In this document: positions 36,717 to 45,630 of the stretch, piece after piece
How positions within the stretch are numbered: position 1 is the first letter of the stretch
Layout: every line of letters begins with the position of its first letter
Source of the DNA: Paenibacillus sp. DMB20
GTDB lineage: Bacteria; Bacillota; Bacilli; Paenibacillales; Paenibacillaceae
Assembly (NCBI RefSeq): GCF_000987955.1
Contig: NZ_LAZU01000015.1
Location: 62,001 to 126,000 of the forward strand
DNA: 64,000 bases
Direction: 5' to 3'
Program-made: the position numbers and the translations under genes
Notes under the pieces: model-generated
The model's input: only the letters and a program-made list of their open reading frames with translations
The model's database searches: none
What the model was told of the DNA's origin: nothing

Positions 36717-37693
36717 ATGTCCCAAGCCAGAACCAATCCCGGCAAATCGCCGGTACAGCCACAGTCACAAACGCACAGCAAAAGCCTCTTCCTGCGTTTT
36801 TTGAAGCAATGGGATGTCCAACTGATGGTCATTCCCGGAATTATTCTCGTTTTTATATTTTCCTACCTGCCGATGTACGGGGTGCTGACCGGATTTATGG
36901 ACTACAACCTGTTCACCGGCTCAAACATCTGGGAAAATCCCTGGGTAGGTTTTAAGCACTTTGAAGCCTTTTTTAACGCGCCGGAGTTTGAGCGGTTGAT
37001 CCGCAACACGATTATTATCAGTTTGCTGAAGTTTGTCATCGGTTTTCCGGCACCGATCATCCTAGCGCTCATGCTGAATGAAGTCCGGCACATGTTTTTC
37101 AAAAGGATCATTCAAACGATTACCTACCTGCCTCATTTTCTTTCGTGGGTTATCGTGGCAGGTCTGACCATGGCGATGCTCTCCACGGAAAATGGAAGCG
37201 TAAACATGGTTCTGCAGCAGGTGGGAGCGATAGACGAACCGATCAACTTCCTCTCTTTGAAAGAATATTTTGGTCCATCCTCATTTCGGTCAATGTGTGG
37301 AAAGAAATCGGATTCGCTTCGATCGTGTATTTGGCGGCGATCGCCAGCATCGATCCGCACTTGTATGAAGCTGCGGACATTGACGGGGCCAGCAAGTTTA
37401 AGCAGATCTATCTGATCACGCTGCCATCCATTATGCCGGTTGTCGTTATCTTCATGATTCTTGCCATTGGCAACCTGCTCAATGCGGGCTTCGAAGACAT
37501 CCTTCTTTTGGCGACCAATCCGGTGCTTCGGCCGGTATCCGACGTCATTGACACTTACGTTTATCGTGTGGGCCTTGGGACGCATCGCTATTCCTATGCG
37601 GTTGCCATCGGCTTATTCAAGGCAATTATCAGCATCGGATTGCTTACGATTGCGAATTATCTCGCCCGCAGATCCGGTAACAGCTTATGGTAA
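36717..37693 (+). CDS. carbohydrate ABC transporter permease LplB-like, one frameshift
   Basis: Inner-membrane permease, six helices. The start QWDVQLMVIPGIILVFIFSYLPMYGVLTGFMDYN is typical LplB. The frame fails at 37269-37272: four T give EYFGPSSF, while five T give EYFWSILISVNVWKEIGFASIVYLAAIASIDPHLYEAADIDGASKFKQIYLITLPSI, which contains the EAA loop that contacts the ATPase. The repaired length is 325 residues, equal to the family norm. The operon has no ATPase gene; such systems share a common MsmX-type ATPase. Confidence 0.86.
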
Positions 37694-37723
37694 GAGCCAG
37701 TCATCGTCCGCAGGAGGTGCGAC

Positions 37724-38623
37724 ATGTTAAAAAGAATCAGCTTTAGCGACAGGGTCATGCTTGTCGTGATCTATATCTTGCTCAGCCTACTCGCCTTCTC
37801 GGCGCTGTATCCGTTCTGGAATGCGATCGCCGTATCGTTCAACGTGGGCGTGGATACCGCAAAAGGCGGGATTACTTTCTGGCCGAGGGAGTTCACATTG
37901 GAAAATTATGAGATCATATTGAAAGACGACCGTCTCATCAACGGATTTCTGATCTCCGTAGCCCGCGTCATCGTCGGGACGGTTAGCTCCATATTTATGA
38001 CTGCCCTCCTGGCGTTCGGAATGACCCGGACATACCTGATCGGACGCAGCTACTACATGGTGTTCTTCGTTTTTACGATGTACTTTAGCGGGGGATTGAT
38101 TCCAACCTATCTCCTGATCCGTTCACTGGGCATGATGGATACTTTTGCGGTGTTCATTATTCCCTCTTTGATCAGCGTGTGGAACATGATCATTTTCCGT
38201 ACCTTCTTCAAGAGTCTTCCGGCCGGGTTGGAGGAATCCGCCAATATTGACGGCTGCAGTACATGGGGCGTATTTTTCCGGATTATTCTTCCTCTGTCCG
38301 GACCGGTCATCGCAACGCTGGCTCTGTTGACTGCCGTCGGGCACTGGAACGACTGGTTTTTGCCGAGCATTTACATCACCAACGAGAATTTGCTGCCGAT
38401 CCAGACGATATTGCGGCAAACCTTGAACGCCAACATTGTAACCGGGCAGAGTTCCGCGCTGGATAGCGCATCGCTTGCGATCATACAGAAGACAAAGCAA
38501 ATCACGTCGAAATCGCTTACGATGGCGATGATGATCGTGGTAACTATGCCGATTATTCTCGTCTATCCTTTCTTGCAAAAATATTTTGTCAAGGGCGTGC
38601 TGGTAGGCTCGCTGAAAGAGTAG
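37724..38623 (+). CDS. carbohydrate ABC transporter permease LplC-like
   Basis: 299 residues, the second permease. It has the LplC start (DRVMLVVIYILLSLLAFSALYPFWNAIAVSFN), FNVGVDTAKGGITFWPREFTLENYEII, and the EAA-type loop GLEESANIDGCSTWGVFFRIILPLSGPVIATLALL. It lies 30 nt after LplB and 66 nt before the binding protein; AGGAGG precedes the ATG. Confidence 0.92.
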   Translation: MLKRISFSDRVMLVVIYILLSLLAFSALYPFWNAIAVSFNVGVDTAKGGITFWPREFTLENYEIILKDDRLINGFLISVARVIVGTVSSIFMTALLAFGMTRTYLIGRSYYMVFFVFTMYFSGGLIPTYLLIRSLGMMDTFAVFIIPSLISVWNMIIFRTFFKSLPAGLEESANIDGCSTWGVFFRIILPLSGPVIATLALLTAVGHWNDWFLPSIYITNENLLPIQTILRQTLNANIVTGQSSALDSASLAIIQKTKQITSKSLTMAMMIVVTMPIILVYPFLQKYFVKGVLVGSLKE

Positions 38624-38689
38624 GGTGGGGAACGGTTTAAGGCGAACAGCTTTGAACATATATATTCAGGAATGAGAGGGGTTAAGCGA

Positions 38690-40381
38690 ATGAGAAAGAC
38701 GAAAAAGCCGCTGTTGATCATGGTATCGCTGTTTCTGGTACTGGTTACGGCATTAGCCGGATGCAGCAAGTCAGGGGACGGCAGCACGCCCAATCCTGGA
38801 ACAACCGTGAACAACGAAGGCAAAAAGGAAGGAAATGAAGAAAAACCAGCCGAAAATACCGGCGGCAAATGGGTGCTTGGAGAAAAGCCTTTGGAGTTTT
38901 CGGCTTATGCACACTATGCAAATACGGACTTTCCGAAATGGGAAAGCACGCCTGTCGGTAAATGGCTTAGCGAGAACAAGCAGGTCAAAATCAATATGAT
39001 CGCCGCGGCAGGAGCTCACACTCAAAAGCTTAGCGCGATGATGGCTTCGGATGAGCTGCCCGACATGATCTGGACCGACCGCGATCATCCGGATATGGAA
39101 CGGCTTCGCAAGGCGGGAAAGCTGGTGCCGTTTGATGATTATCTGGATAAGTATCCCAACCTGAAAACCTGGATGGGCGACGATCTTAACTTGCTGCGCG
39201 CGGAAGACGGCAAGCTGTACAGGTTCCCTAACTGGTATTCATCCAATCCTTACGGTAATGCAGGTTATGTCGTCAACAAAAAAATCTATGAAGAGCTGGG
39301 ATCGCCCAAACTCGAAACGACCGACGATCTATACGACTATCTGGTCAAAGTAAAAGCGAAATACGGCGACAGCATCGTTCCGTTCGAGCCGCATCGGGCT
39401 CAGGAAATGCAGGGACTGGGCGTTCTGTATACGGCATTCGGCGAAGGCGCGCTTTACACGCATCTCAACAGCGGCTTGCGTGCGGTTCCGAAAGACGGCA
39501 AGCTGACGTCTCTGCTTACCGATCCGGTATTCCGGGAAGCCCAGAAATACATCGCGAAGCTGTACAGAGAAAAACTTATTTCTCAAGATGCTTTTAACCA
39601 AACCGAAGACCAGGTATTGGAAAAAGTCATGACCGGAAGAGTAGCCGTGTTTGCCGGCGCCAGTCCGACAGACTTTGCCGGCAAAGCCCAAGAAGAATTG
39701 ATCAAAGAAGATCCGAACGGCGGATATTTCATGATCTGGCCAATACACAAGCCGGGACTCGACAAGAATAAAATTTACCCGGGCACGTACACGAGCTTTG
39801 GATGGAATGCAGCCTATATTACTACGGCCGCCAAAGACCCGGAAGCGATCTTCGCCTTTCTTGACTGGTATACAGGTCCCGAAGGCATGAACGTTCAATT
39901 CTTCGGTCCGGAAGGCAAGAACTGGAAAGGCTTTGACGCTGAAGGCAAACCGAATTTCCCGGATACGTATGATCCGAAAGAAGTAGCCGATATTCAATCC
40001 AAGAATACGCCGGTTATGTTTGTAGGGAATACGAGTTACATCGATCCGGCCAAATACAAATACATGGCAAAACTTCCGTTCGAGCAGCAGGATTGGAGAA
40101 CGCGGTATCAGCAAACGATCACTTGGCCTACCCAGTATAACGTTACGGAATTCACCAACCTTAACCCGGAACCGGAGTCTGAAGAAGGCGTCATTCAGGC
40201 GTCCGTAGATGAAATGTTCCTGGAGATTTACGCCAAATCGGTTATGGCGGGAAGCGACGAAGAAGTCGACAAAATTCTCGATCAAGGCAACAAGGATTTG
40301 ATGGACCTCGGTTATGAAAGGCTGCTGGAATGGCGTACGGTTAAGTGGCAGGAAAATGTTGAAAAAATGAAGCAAAAATAA
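38690..40381 (+). CDS. extracellular sugar-binding lipoprotein (LipO-like)
   Basis: 563 residues, family 1 solute-binding protein. Signal peptide with lipobox (LVLVTALAGC), a Ser/Gly/Pro-rich linker, then a large two-lobed domain (LEFSAYAHYANTDFPKWESTPVGKWLSENKQVKINM .. LPDMIWTDRDHP .. FVGNTSYIDPAKY). It delivers an oligosaccharide to the LplBC permease. I start at ATG 38690 behind GAGAGGGG. The sugar cannot be told: no glycosidase gene is nearby. Confidence 0.9.
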   Translation: MRKTKKPLLIMVSLFLVLVTALAGCSKSGDGSTPNPGTTVNNEGKKEGNEEKPAENTGGKWVLGEKPLEFSAYAHYANTDFPKWESTPVGKWLSENKQVKINMIAAAGAHTQKLSAMMASDELPDMIWTDRDHPDMERLRKAGKLVPFDDYLDKYPNLKTWMGDDLNLLRAEDGKLYRFPNWYSSNPYGNAGYVVNKKIYEELGSPKLETTDDLYDYLVKVKAKYGDSIVPFEPHRAQEMQGLGVLYTAFGEGALYTHLNSGLRAVPKDGKLTSLLTDPVFREAQKYIAKLYREKLISQDAFNQTEDQVLEKVMTGRVAVFAGASPTDFAGKAQEELIKEDPNGGYFMIWPIHKPGLDKNKIYPGTYTSFGWNAAYITTAAKDPEAIFAFLDWYTGPEGMNVQFFGPEGKNWKGFDAEGKPNFPDTYDPKEVADIQSKNTPVMFVGNTSYIDPAKYKYMAKLPFEQQDWRTRYQQTITWPTQYNVTEFTNLNPEPESEEGVIQASVDEMFLEIYAKSVMAGSDEEVDKILDQGNKDLMDLGYERLLEWRTVKWQENVEKMKQK

Positions 40382-40392
40382 TGTAATCCCAT

Positions 40393-40441
40393 GGAGCCAT
40401 CCCAAATAACCCTTTGCGGTTTTTTGGGATATCTCCGTTTT
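40393..40441 (+). terminator. hairpin between the binding protein and yesN-like genes
   Basis: GGAG-cc-ATCCCAAA pairs with TTTGGGAT-at-CTCC, followed by GTTTT. A leaky terminator here would give high expression of the binding protein and low expression of the regulators. Confidence 0.6.
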
Positions 40442-40567
40442 CGAGACAATATATCTTTAAACTGATACCCGGTTCGATATCTTTCGTGTATGATGATAGA
40501 CAAACTCTGCGAATTTCAGTCGGAAAAATAGAAGGCTCGTTGGTTACGATCTTTTGGGGGGATTCGC

Positions 40568-42142
40568 TTGTATAACGTATTGTTGGTGGATGATGAAGAA
40601 CTCGATCTGGAAGGAATGAAACGGTTCATCCCCTGGTCCGAGCTGGGCATGGAAGTGAAAGGAAGCGTAAACAATGCCTTGTCGGCTTGCGAGATTATAG
40701 AGAAAGAGCCGATCGACATTTTGGTCAGCGACGTCAATATGCCGTATATGTCCGGGCTCGAGCTGGCGCGCGTTGCCCTGGAGCGAAAGCCCAATATGAG
40801 GATTATCTTTGTCAGCGGCTATCAGGAATTCAGTTATGTCCAGCAGGCGTTATCTTTGAAGGCGTATAACTATGTCCTGAAACCGATGAATGACAGCGAA
40901 CTGGTTTCTTCGCTGCTTAAGGTGAAGCGGGATCTGGATGAAGAGTCCAAGCAGCGCGAGGTGGAGATGGCTTACGAGGAAATGATCCCGATCGTGAAAA
41001 GCGATATCCTCATCCGGCTGCTGGAACGAGATGAGCATGGGGATAACGAATCGTTATCCAAACTGTACCATTCCTTTGGTTATGGCCAAATGAATTGGCC
41101 GATCCGCGTTGCGGTAATGGAGCTGGACAATTTGCCGTGGAAGCAGGGAGGCTTTATCTCGCAGCGGAAAATGTCGCGTATTTTTCTGGAGCAGCTGTTT
41201 GAGGCGATCGGGAGTTTCGGCATGATTCCGTACTGCAAGCTGTCGACCCAGCGGGTCGCGCTATTGCTGGAGGAACGTCATGCAGGCGCGATGGTGAAGA
41301 AGCTGTGCGATGCGGTACAGTCTCATTTGCCGGCATCCATAACGACGGGACTGGGGGAGCCCGTTCATGAGGCGGAACAGCTTCAAATGTCCTACCGGCA
41401 GGCTATTGAAGCCGTGGAAGGGAAGATGTTCCTGGGAAAAGGAAACGTGATCAGGTACGAAGACGTCAGTACCGAGCCGGGGATGGTCGATGCCCGCATG
41501 CTTGACGAGCGAATGAATACGCTTTTGAAGGCGATGGAGGAGTACGAACTGGTCAAGATCTGCGATGAGACGGATAAATTGTTCGGTTCCATCTCCGGCT
41601 TGCGTTCCCGTTTTACGGTTCAAAATATGTCCAGCTACATGATCTGGAAGCTCGACCAGCACCTTAGCAGCGTGAATGAGGACCTGTTCGAGCTGCTGGG
41701 CATGGAGATTCAACATTTGGATATTTTGATGCAATTCGAGACGGTGAGCGATATTCGCTCCTGGTTTATTCATCGCATTTTTGAAATCTCCGAGAGGCTG
41801 TACGAGAAATCGAACAGCAAGGACGGCAAATTCATCCGGAGCGTGATCAGCCACATGAAGGAACGGATGAGCGAAAATATAACGATCAAGGATATGGCAC
41901 AACATTTTTCATTTTCGCCGAGCCACATCGGTTTTCTGATCAAGGAAAAGTCGGGAAGCACCTTTAATGAGCTGCTGGTCCAGCTCCGCATGGAGAAAGC
42001 CTGCGAGCTTTTGAAACAGCCCGGCATCAAAATCTATGAGGTGGCCGACCGGGTCGGGTACCGGTACCTTCCTTATTTCAGCAGGCAGTTCAAGGAAAAA
42101 TTCGGCATGACGCCCATGGAATACCGAAAGAGAGAGAGCTAA
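40568..42142 (+). CDS. YesN-type response regulator (REC + AraC helix-turn-helix)
   Basis: 524 residues. The receiver at the N-terminus has VLLVDDEELDLEGMKRFI, DILVSDVNMPYMSGLEL with the phospho-Asp and YVLKPMND with the Lys. A long middle region follows, and the C-terminal AraC domain spans about residues 420-524 (ITIKDMAQHFSFSPSHIGFLIKEKSG..VADRVGYRYLPYFSRQFKEKFGMTPMEYRKRES). It starts at TTG 40568 after GGGGGG. It is coupled to the kinase gene by a TAATG overlap and is expected to activate the upstream transporter genes. Confidence 0.92.
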   Translation: MYNVLLVDDEELDLEGMKRFIPWSELGMEVKGSVNNALSACEIIEKEPIDILVSDVNMPYMSGLELARVALERKPNMRIIFVSGYQEFSYVQQALSLKAYNYVLKPMNDSELVSSLLKVKRDLDEESKQREVEMAYEEMIPIVKSDILIRLLERDEHGDNESLSKLYHSFGYGQMNWPIRVAVMELDNLPWKQGGFISQRKMSRIFLEQLFEAIGSFGMIPYCKLSTQRVALLLEERHAGAMVKKLCDAVQSHLPASITTGLGEPVHEAEQLQMSYRQAIEAVEGKMFLGKGNVIRYEDVSTEPGMVDARMLDERMNTLLKAMEEYELVKICDETDKLFGSISGLRSRFTVQNMSSYMIWKLDQHLSSVNEDLFELLGMEIQHLDILMQFETVSDIRSWFIHRIFEISERLYEKSNSKDGKFIRSVISHMKERMSENITIKDMAQHFSFSPSHIGFLIKEKSGSTFNELLVQLRMEKACELLKQPGIKIYEVADRVGYRYLPYFSRQFKEKFGMTPMEYRKRES

Positions 42143-43974
42143 TGGTGGAACGCTGGAAGCCAAACCCGAGGGAAAACCAAGCAAAGCGCGGTTATATACC
42201 GATCGGATATAAACTGATGCTGACCTTTATGGTATTTATCCTGATCCTGGTATCGGTAAATTTTTATATATCGAACTCCATGTATGACGCTTCCATGCGA
42301 AGACAAACCCGTACGAACATCCAGGGGACGCTGATGCAAATCCGGGACAACGTGGCTTATAAGGTGAACGATATCATTCAAACGTCCGCCACCTTGTACG
42401 ATGACCATTCCTTGGTGCAAAGCGTAAGAAGGAACCAGTCGGGGCTTAACAACTATAACCGCATGAACAAGGTGATCATCCCGAAACTGGAAAGCGCGGC
42501 GAAGGCGATCGGGTTGAACCTGAGGTTGTCCGTCTATTTTCGAAACAAAACGGTCGATGAAAGATACCGGATCTGGGAGGACGACGATGATAACAAGGAT
42601 TTTTCCGAGCAGACCTATGATATTTACCATATGAGCCGGATTCTCGATAAGTCTTGGTACCTCACGCTGCCGAGAGAGAAATATAACGTGACGATGCAGT
42701 GGAAGCAGGTGGAAGAGGATCAAAGAGACGGACGGATCTCCCTGATCAGGCGGATGGTAGATATGAGCAATCCCTTGAAAATAGAGGAAGTCGGCGTCAT
42801 GCGGTTCAGCGTGCGGCTGAATGAGCTGTTCGACAGCGTGGATTACGCCAAATTGGGAGAAGGCAGCATGCTTTCTGTCATGGACCCTGCAGGCAGGATC
42901 GTGTTTACATCCGGAAAGATTCCGGAGGAGTATGACGGGGACGCCGATAAGATGAGCAAGTATTACTTGTCGACGGAGATGGCCGGACAGCGAAAGCTGA
43001 CCATTGAGGAGGAACTGCCGCAGCAAAATTGGAGAATCGTCGCCCATGTTCCTCTGGACATTATTGAGCAGGAAGCCCAGCGGGTTCGATACTATTTCAT
43101 CATGATCTGCATCCTGTGCGTTGTACTGTTTACCTGTACCGGATTTCTGATTTCTCGCTATTTCTCCAAGCGGATTACCAAAATCGTGTCGGTGCTTAAC
43201 GCCTTTCGCGAAGGGGATCTGCATAAACGGATCACTTACCGGGGAAAAGGGGAGTTTTCCCAGATCGCGGTCGCGCTGAACGAAATGGGAGAGGACATTG
43301 AGTCGCTAATTAATAAAGTGTACTTGACCCAACTGCAAAAGAAAGAAGCGGAGCTTGAAATGCTGCAGTCGCAGATCAATCCGCATTTTCTGTACAACAC
43401 GCTGTCCTCGATCAACCAGCTGGCGAAATTCGGGGAAATGGAGAAGCTGCAAAGCATGGTGATGCAGTTGGCGCAGTTTTACCGATTGACTTTGAATTCA
43501 GGGAAGACCATGATTCCGATCGCTGCGGAGATTGACCAGGCTTCGGCATACTTGGACATCCAAAAGGTGAAGTACGGTCGGCGGATGGAGGTAACCTTTG
43601 ATATTGACGCGGATATTTGGCCTTATGAAACCGTGAAGCTGATCCTTCAGCCTTTCATCGAAAACGTGCTCAAGCATGCCTGGAGCGGAGACCGAATCCA
43701 CATCGGGATTTCCGTCAGGAAGGAAGGGGACTCGATTATATATCGGGTCATTGATGACGGATTGGGCATGAAAAAGGAGAGAATTCATAAAATATTCGAC
43801 CCCCGGGATGACAGCCATACGGGCTGCGGCATTCGCAATATCGACCAGCGGGTGAAGCTTCATTATGGCAGTGAATACGGGGTAACGATCTATAGCCGGG
43901 AGGGAATAGGCACGACCGTCCAAATTCGTATTCCGGCCAGAAAGAGGGTTCTGCCGGTCCGAAGCGGAGGATGA
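42142..43974 (+). CDS. YesM-type sensor histidine kinase
   Basis: 610 residues: helix 1 (LMLTFMVFILILVSVNFYI), an extracellular sensor of about 280 residues, helix 2 (FIMICILCVVLFTCTGFLI), HAMP, and the His_kinase block with QSQINPHFLYNTLSSINQLA (phospho-acceptor His), then an HATPase with QPFIENVLKHAW, DDGLGM and TGCGIRNIDQR. It senses an extracellular sugar or the loaded binding protein and signals to the adjacent YesN. The kinase gene is last in the cluster and is closed by a terminator. Confidence 0.92.
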   Translation: MVERWKPNPRENQAKRGYIPIGYKLMLTFMVFILILVSVNFYISNSMYDASMRRQTRTNIQGTLMQIRDNVAYKVNDIIQTSATLYDDHSLVQSVRRNQSGLNNYNRMNKVIIPKLESAAKAIGLNLRLSVYFRNKTVDERYRIWEDDDDNKDFSEQTYDIYHMSRILDKSWYLTLPREKYNVTMQWKQVEEDQRDGRISLIRRMVDMSNPLKIEEVGVMRFSVRLNELFDSVDYAKLGEGSMLSVMDPAGRIVFTSGKIPEEYDGDADKMSKYYLSTEMAGQRKLTIEEELPQQNWRIVAHVPLDIIEQEAQRVRYYFIMICILCVVLFTCTGFLISRYFSKRITKIVSVLNAFREGDLHKRITYRGKGEFSQIAVALNEMGEDIESLINKVYLTQLQKKEAELEMLQSQINPHFLYNTLSSINQLAKFGEMEKLQSMVMQLAQFYRLTLNSGKTMIPIAAEIDQASAYLDIQKVKYGRRMEVTFDIDADIWPYETVKLILQPFIENVLKHAWSGDRIHIGISVRKEGDSIIYRVIDDGLGMKKERIHKIFDPRDDSHTGCGIRNIDQRVKLHYGSEYGVTIYSREGIGTTVQIRIPARKRVLPVRSGG

Positions 43975-43977
43975 GGA

Positions 43978-44011
43978 GAACGGCTGCTGCCTGGTAGCAG
44001 CCGTTCTTTTT
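43978..44011 (+). terminator. terminator after the yesM-like gene
   Basis: A perfect 11-bp stem GAACGGCTGCT/AGCAGCCGTTC, 7-nt loop, then TTTTT; it begins 4 nt after the stop. Confidence 0.92.
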
Positions 44012-44013
44012 CA

Positions 44014-44104
44014 AGATATAAGAAAGTATAAGCTTCGCAGACGCGGCTTCCTTATACCGCAAGAAAAACTTCCCCAAATGCGGTCTGTCTTCCATTTTCT
44101 TATG
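44014..44104 (+). repeat. dispersed multi-hairpin repeat, copy D (truncated, with arm)
   Basis: It has the left arm (ATAAGAAAGTATAAGCTTC..) and CGCAAGAAAAACTTCC..GCGGTCTGTCTTC, but lacks the ACGTC/GACGT hairpin and ends with ATTTTCTTATGG. The CCGC stem is degraded (CCCC). It lies between convergent genes. Confidence 0.7.
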
Positions 44105-44246
44105 GATTGGTTTAACCATCCTGGCCTCCCGAGTTTGGCGGCGGCGCTGCCGCGCGACGGTCAGACCGGTAGTGATGGGATGTTTCAAAAGATTGGGACA
44201 TTGCCGCGCATTTCGTGACTAGGATGTTATGCCCGGGAGCGCCTCA

Positions 44247-44651
44247 TTAGCGTAGAGCTTGTATCGCGGGCCGCGTGAAGGAAGCGAGATTCTCCGGCAG
44301 CCGAGACAGCGGGAACCAACGCACCTCTTGAATGGCCCCGCCTTCCTCGCGATTGCTGGCTTCGCCCGAGACGACCCGTGCCTCGAAGATCACGGAAATC
44401 CAATGCTCATTCCGGCCGGGATCGATCGTCTCGGCGGTGCAGAGCAGCCGTTTTACTTGGATATGAAGCCCGACCTCCTCCATGATTTCGCGAACGGCCG
44501 TGTCTTCAAGCGTCTCATACAAGTCTACCTTGCCGCCGGGAATGCTCCATTTGTCCTTCTCCGGCTGACGCCCCCGGAGCACAAGCAAAATTTCGTCTGC
44601 TTCATTTAGAATGACGGCGCCAACGCCTACTCTTGGTTGGGATTGTTCCAT
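44247..44651 (-). CDS. Nudix hydrolase
   Basis: About 134 residues. The Nudix box is complete: GGKVDLYETLEDTAVREIMEEVGL (Gx5Ex7REUxEExGU; G, E, R-E and EE in place). It begins RVGVGAVILNEADEILLVLRG. It cleaves a nucleoside diphosphate linked to X; the substrate is unknown. I start at ATG 44651 because TAGGAG lies just upstream and inside the longer frame. Confidence 0.9.
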   Translation of the reverse strand: MEQSQPRVGVGAVILNEADEILLVLRGRQPEKDKWSIPGGKVDLYETLEDTAVREIMEEVGLHIQVKRLLCTAETIDPGRNEHWISVIFEARVVSGEASNREEGGAIQEVRWFPLSRLPENLASFTRPAIQALR

Positions 44652-45192
44652 CGTGGTTCTCCTATTCATTTATAGTATTCACATCAATGGCATAGGTCGA
44701 TATCTTACTGACCTGCCTCGTACTACTATACAACCGAGCGTAAATCCTATCAAATGAAGGATAGCATGAATTTCTGGCGATAGGGTCAAAAGAGAGGACT
44801 TTCAATGTTGTGTCCTAGTTCAATGCACTTTTCTAGTTTATCCCGAAATGAATTCGGTTTGTAACCCCGGGGACGGCGTCCGCCCAAATCGTTGTCAAGG
44901 TAAAGCGTCAATGAAAGTGCTTGCGCGAATCAGCCGATTGAGCAATACTGTATTTCGTGGCAAGAACGGCTTCTTTTTATTAGAGGGAGTCTTGTTACAT
45001 ACAGCTTTAGTTTAAAAGCCCGAACGGGCTTTTTTTAGATGGAGCAAGGCATTCTGCTACCGGCTGGATAATCGCAAAACCAGCCTTATAAGATTCGCTG
45101 AAAGTTCTGTTAAGGCAGGAGCCAAACCGCCCAATGTAAACAGCAGACCGATCCAGGCTTGCTATTGCTACAATAAAGGCTTTACGGAATTC
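44652..45192. other. gene-free stretch with an orphan terminator
   Basis: About 540 nt upstream of the hairpin array without an open frame that looks coding on either strand. The only clear element is the terminator at 45014-45037. A small RNA ending there, or remains of a lost gene, are both possible. Confidence 0.4.
45014..45037 (+). terminator. orphan rho-independent terminator
   Basis: A perfect 8-bp stem AAAGCCCG/CGGGCTTT, loop AA, then TTTTT. The nearest plus-strand gene end is over 1 kb away (43974) and already has its own terminator. Confidence 0.8.
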
Positions 45193-45373
45193 TAACGGAC
45201 TTCAGTTCCGTTATTCTTGTCTATTACGCCATTAAAAAACTCTAACGGACTTCAGTTCCGTTACATATGTTTTTGGTGCTTTTTTCACCTAAATTCACCC
45301 ATTAACGGATCCTGTGTCCGTTAGGTAGAGAAAGCCCCGTTGTTGGAGCAAATAACGGATTCAGTGTCCGTTA
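45193..45373. repeat. array of four TAACGGA-N7-TCCGTTA hairpins
   Basis: Copies at 45193-45213, 45243-45263, 45303-45323 and 45353-45373. Each has a perfect 7-bp stem TAACGGA/TCCGTTA with a 7-nt centre. The centres are CTTCAGT, CTTCAGT, TCCTGTG and TTCAGTG. Start-to-start distances are 50, 60 and 50 bp. No open frame crosses the array. Confidence 0.9.
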
Positions 45374-45375
45374 GC

Positions 45376-45475
45376 CACGGCAGTATGATAAGCTAGTGAT
45401 TGATGCCCGTTGAGCGGCGGAAGTATGGTAAACTATCGATTGTTCCGTAAGGGACGGCGGCATGGTAAAGCTACT
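45376..45475 (+). repeat. three degenerate direct repeats of about 38 nt upstream of the MFS gene
   Basis: CGGCAGTATGATAAGCTAGTG.., CGGAAGTATGGTAAACTATCG.. and CGGCGGCATGGTAAAGCTAC.. follow each other. Each holds a TATGrTAAr core that could act as an extended -10. They may be duplicated promoters of the gene at 45631. Confidence 0.45.
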
Positions 45476-45630
45476 AACCGGTACCCATACGCAAAAGGCA
45501 TTGCGGGGCAGGGAAGTGGACTCCGTTACCCGGACGTTAGCTTCCATTGAGAAGGGGAGGGGCTTTTACTTCCTAGATGCCTTCCAGAACGGAAAATCAG
45601 AGATTTTTGAAAGACGCGGGAGAGACATTC

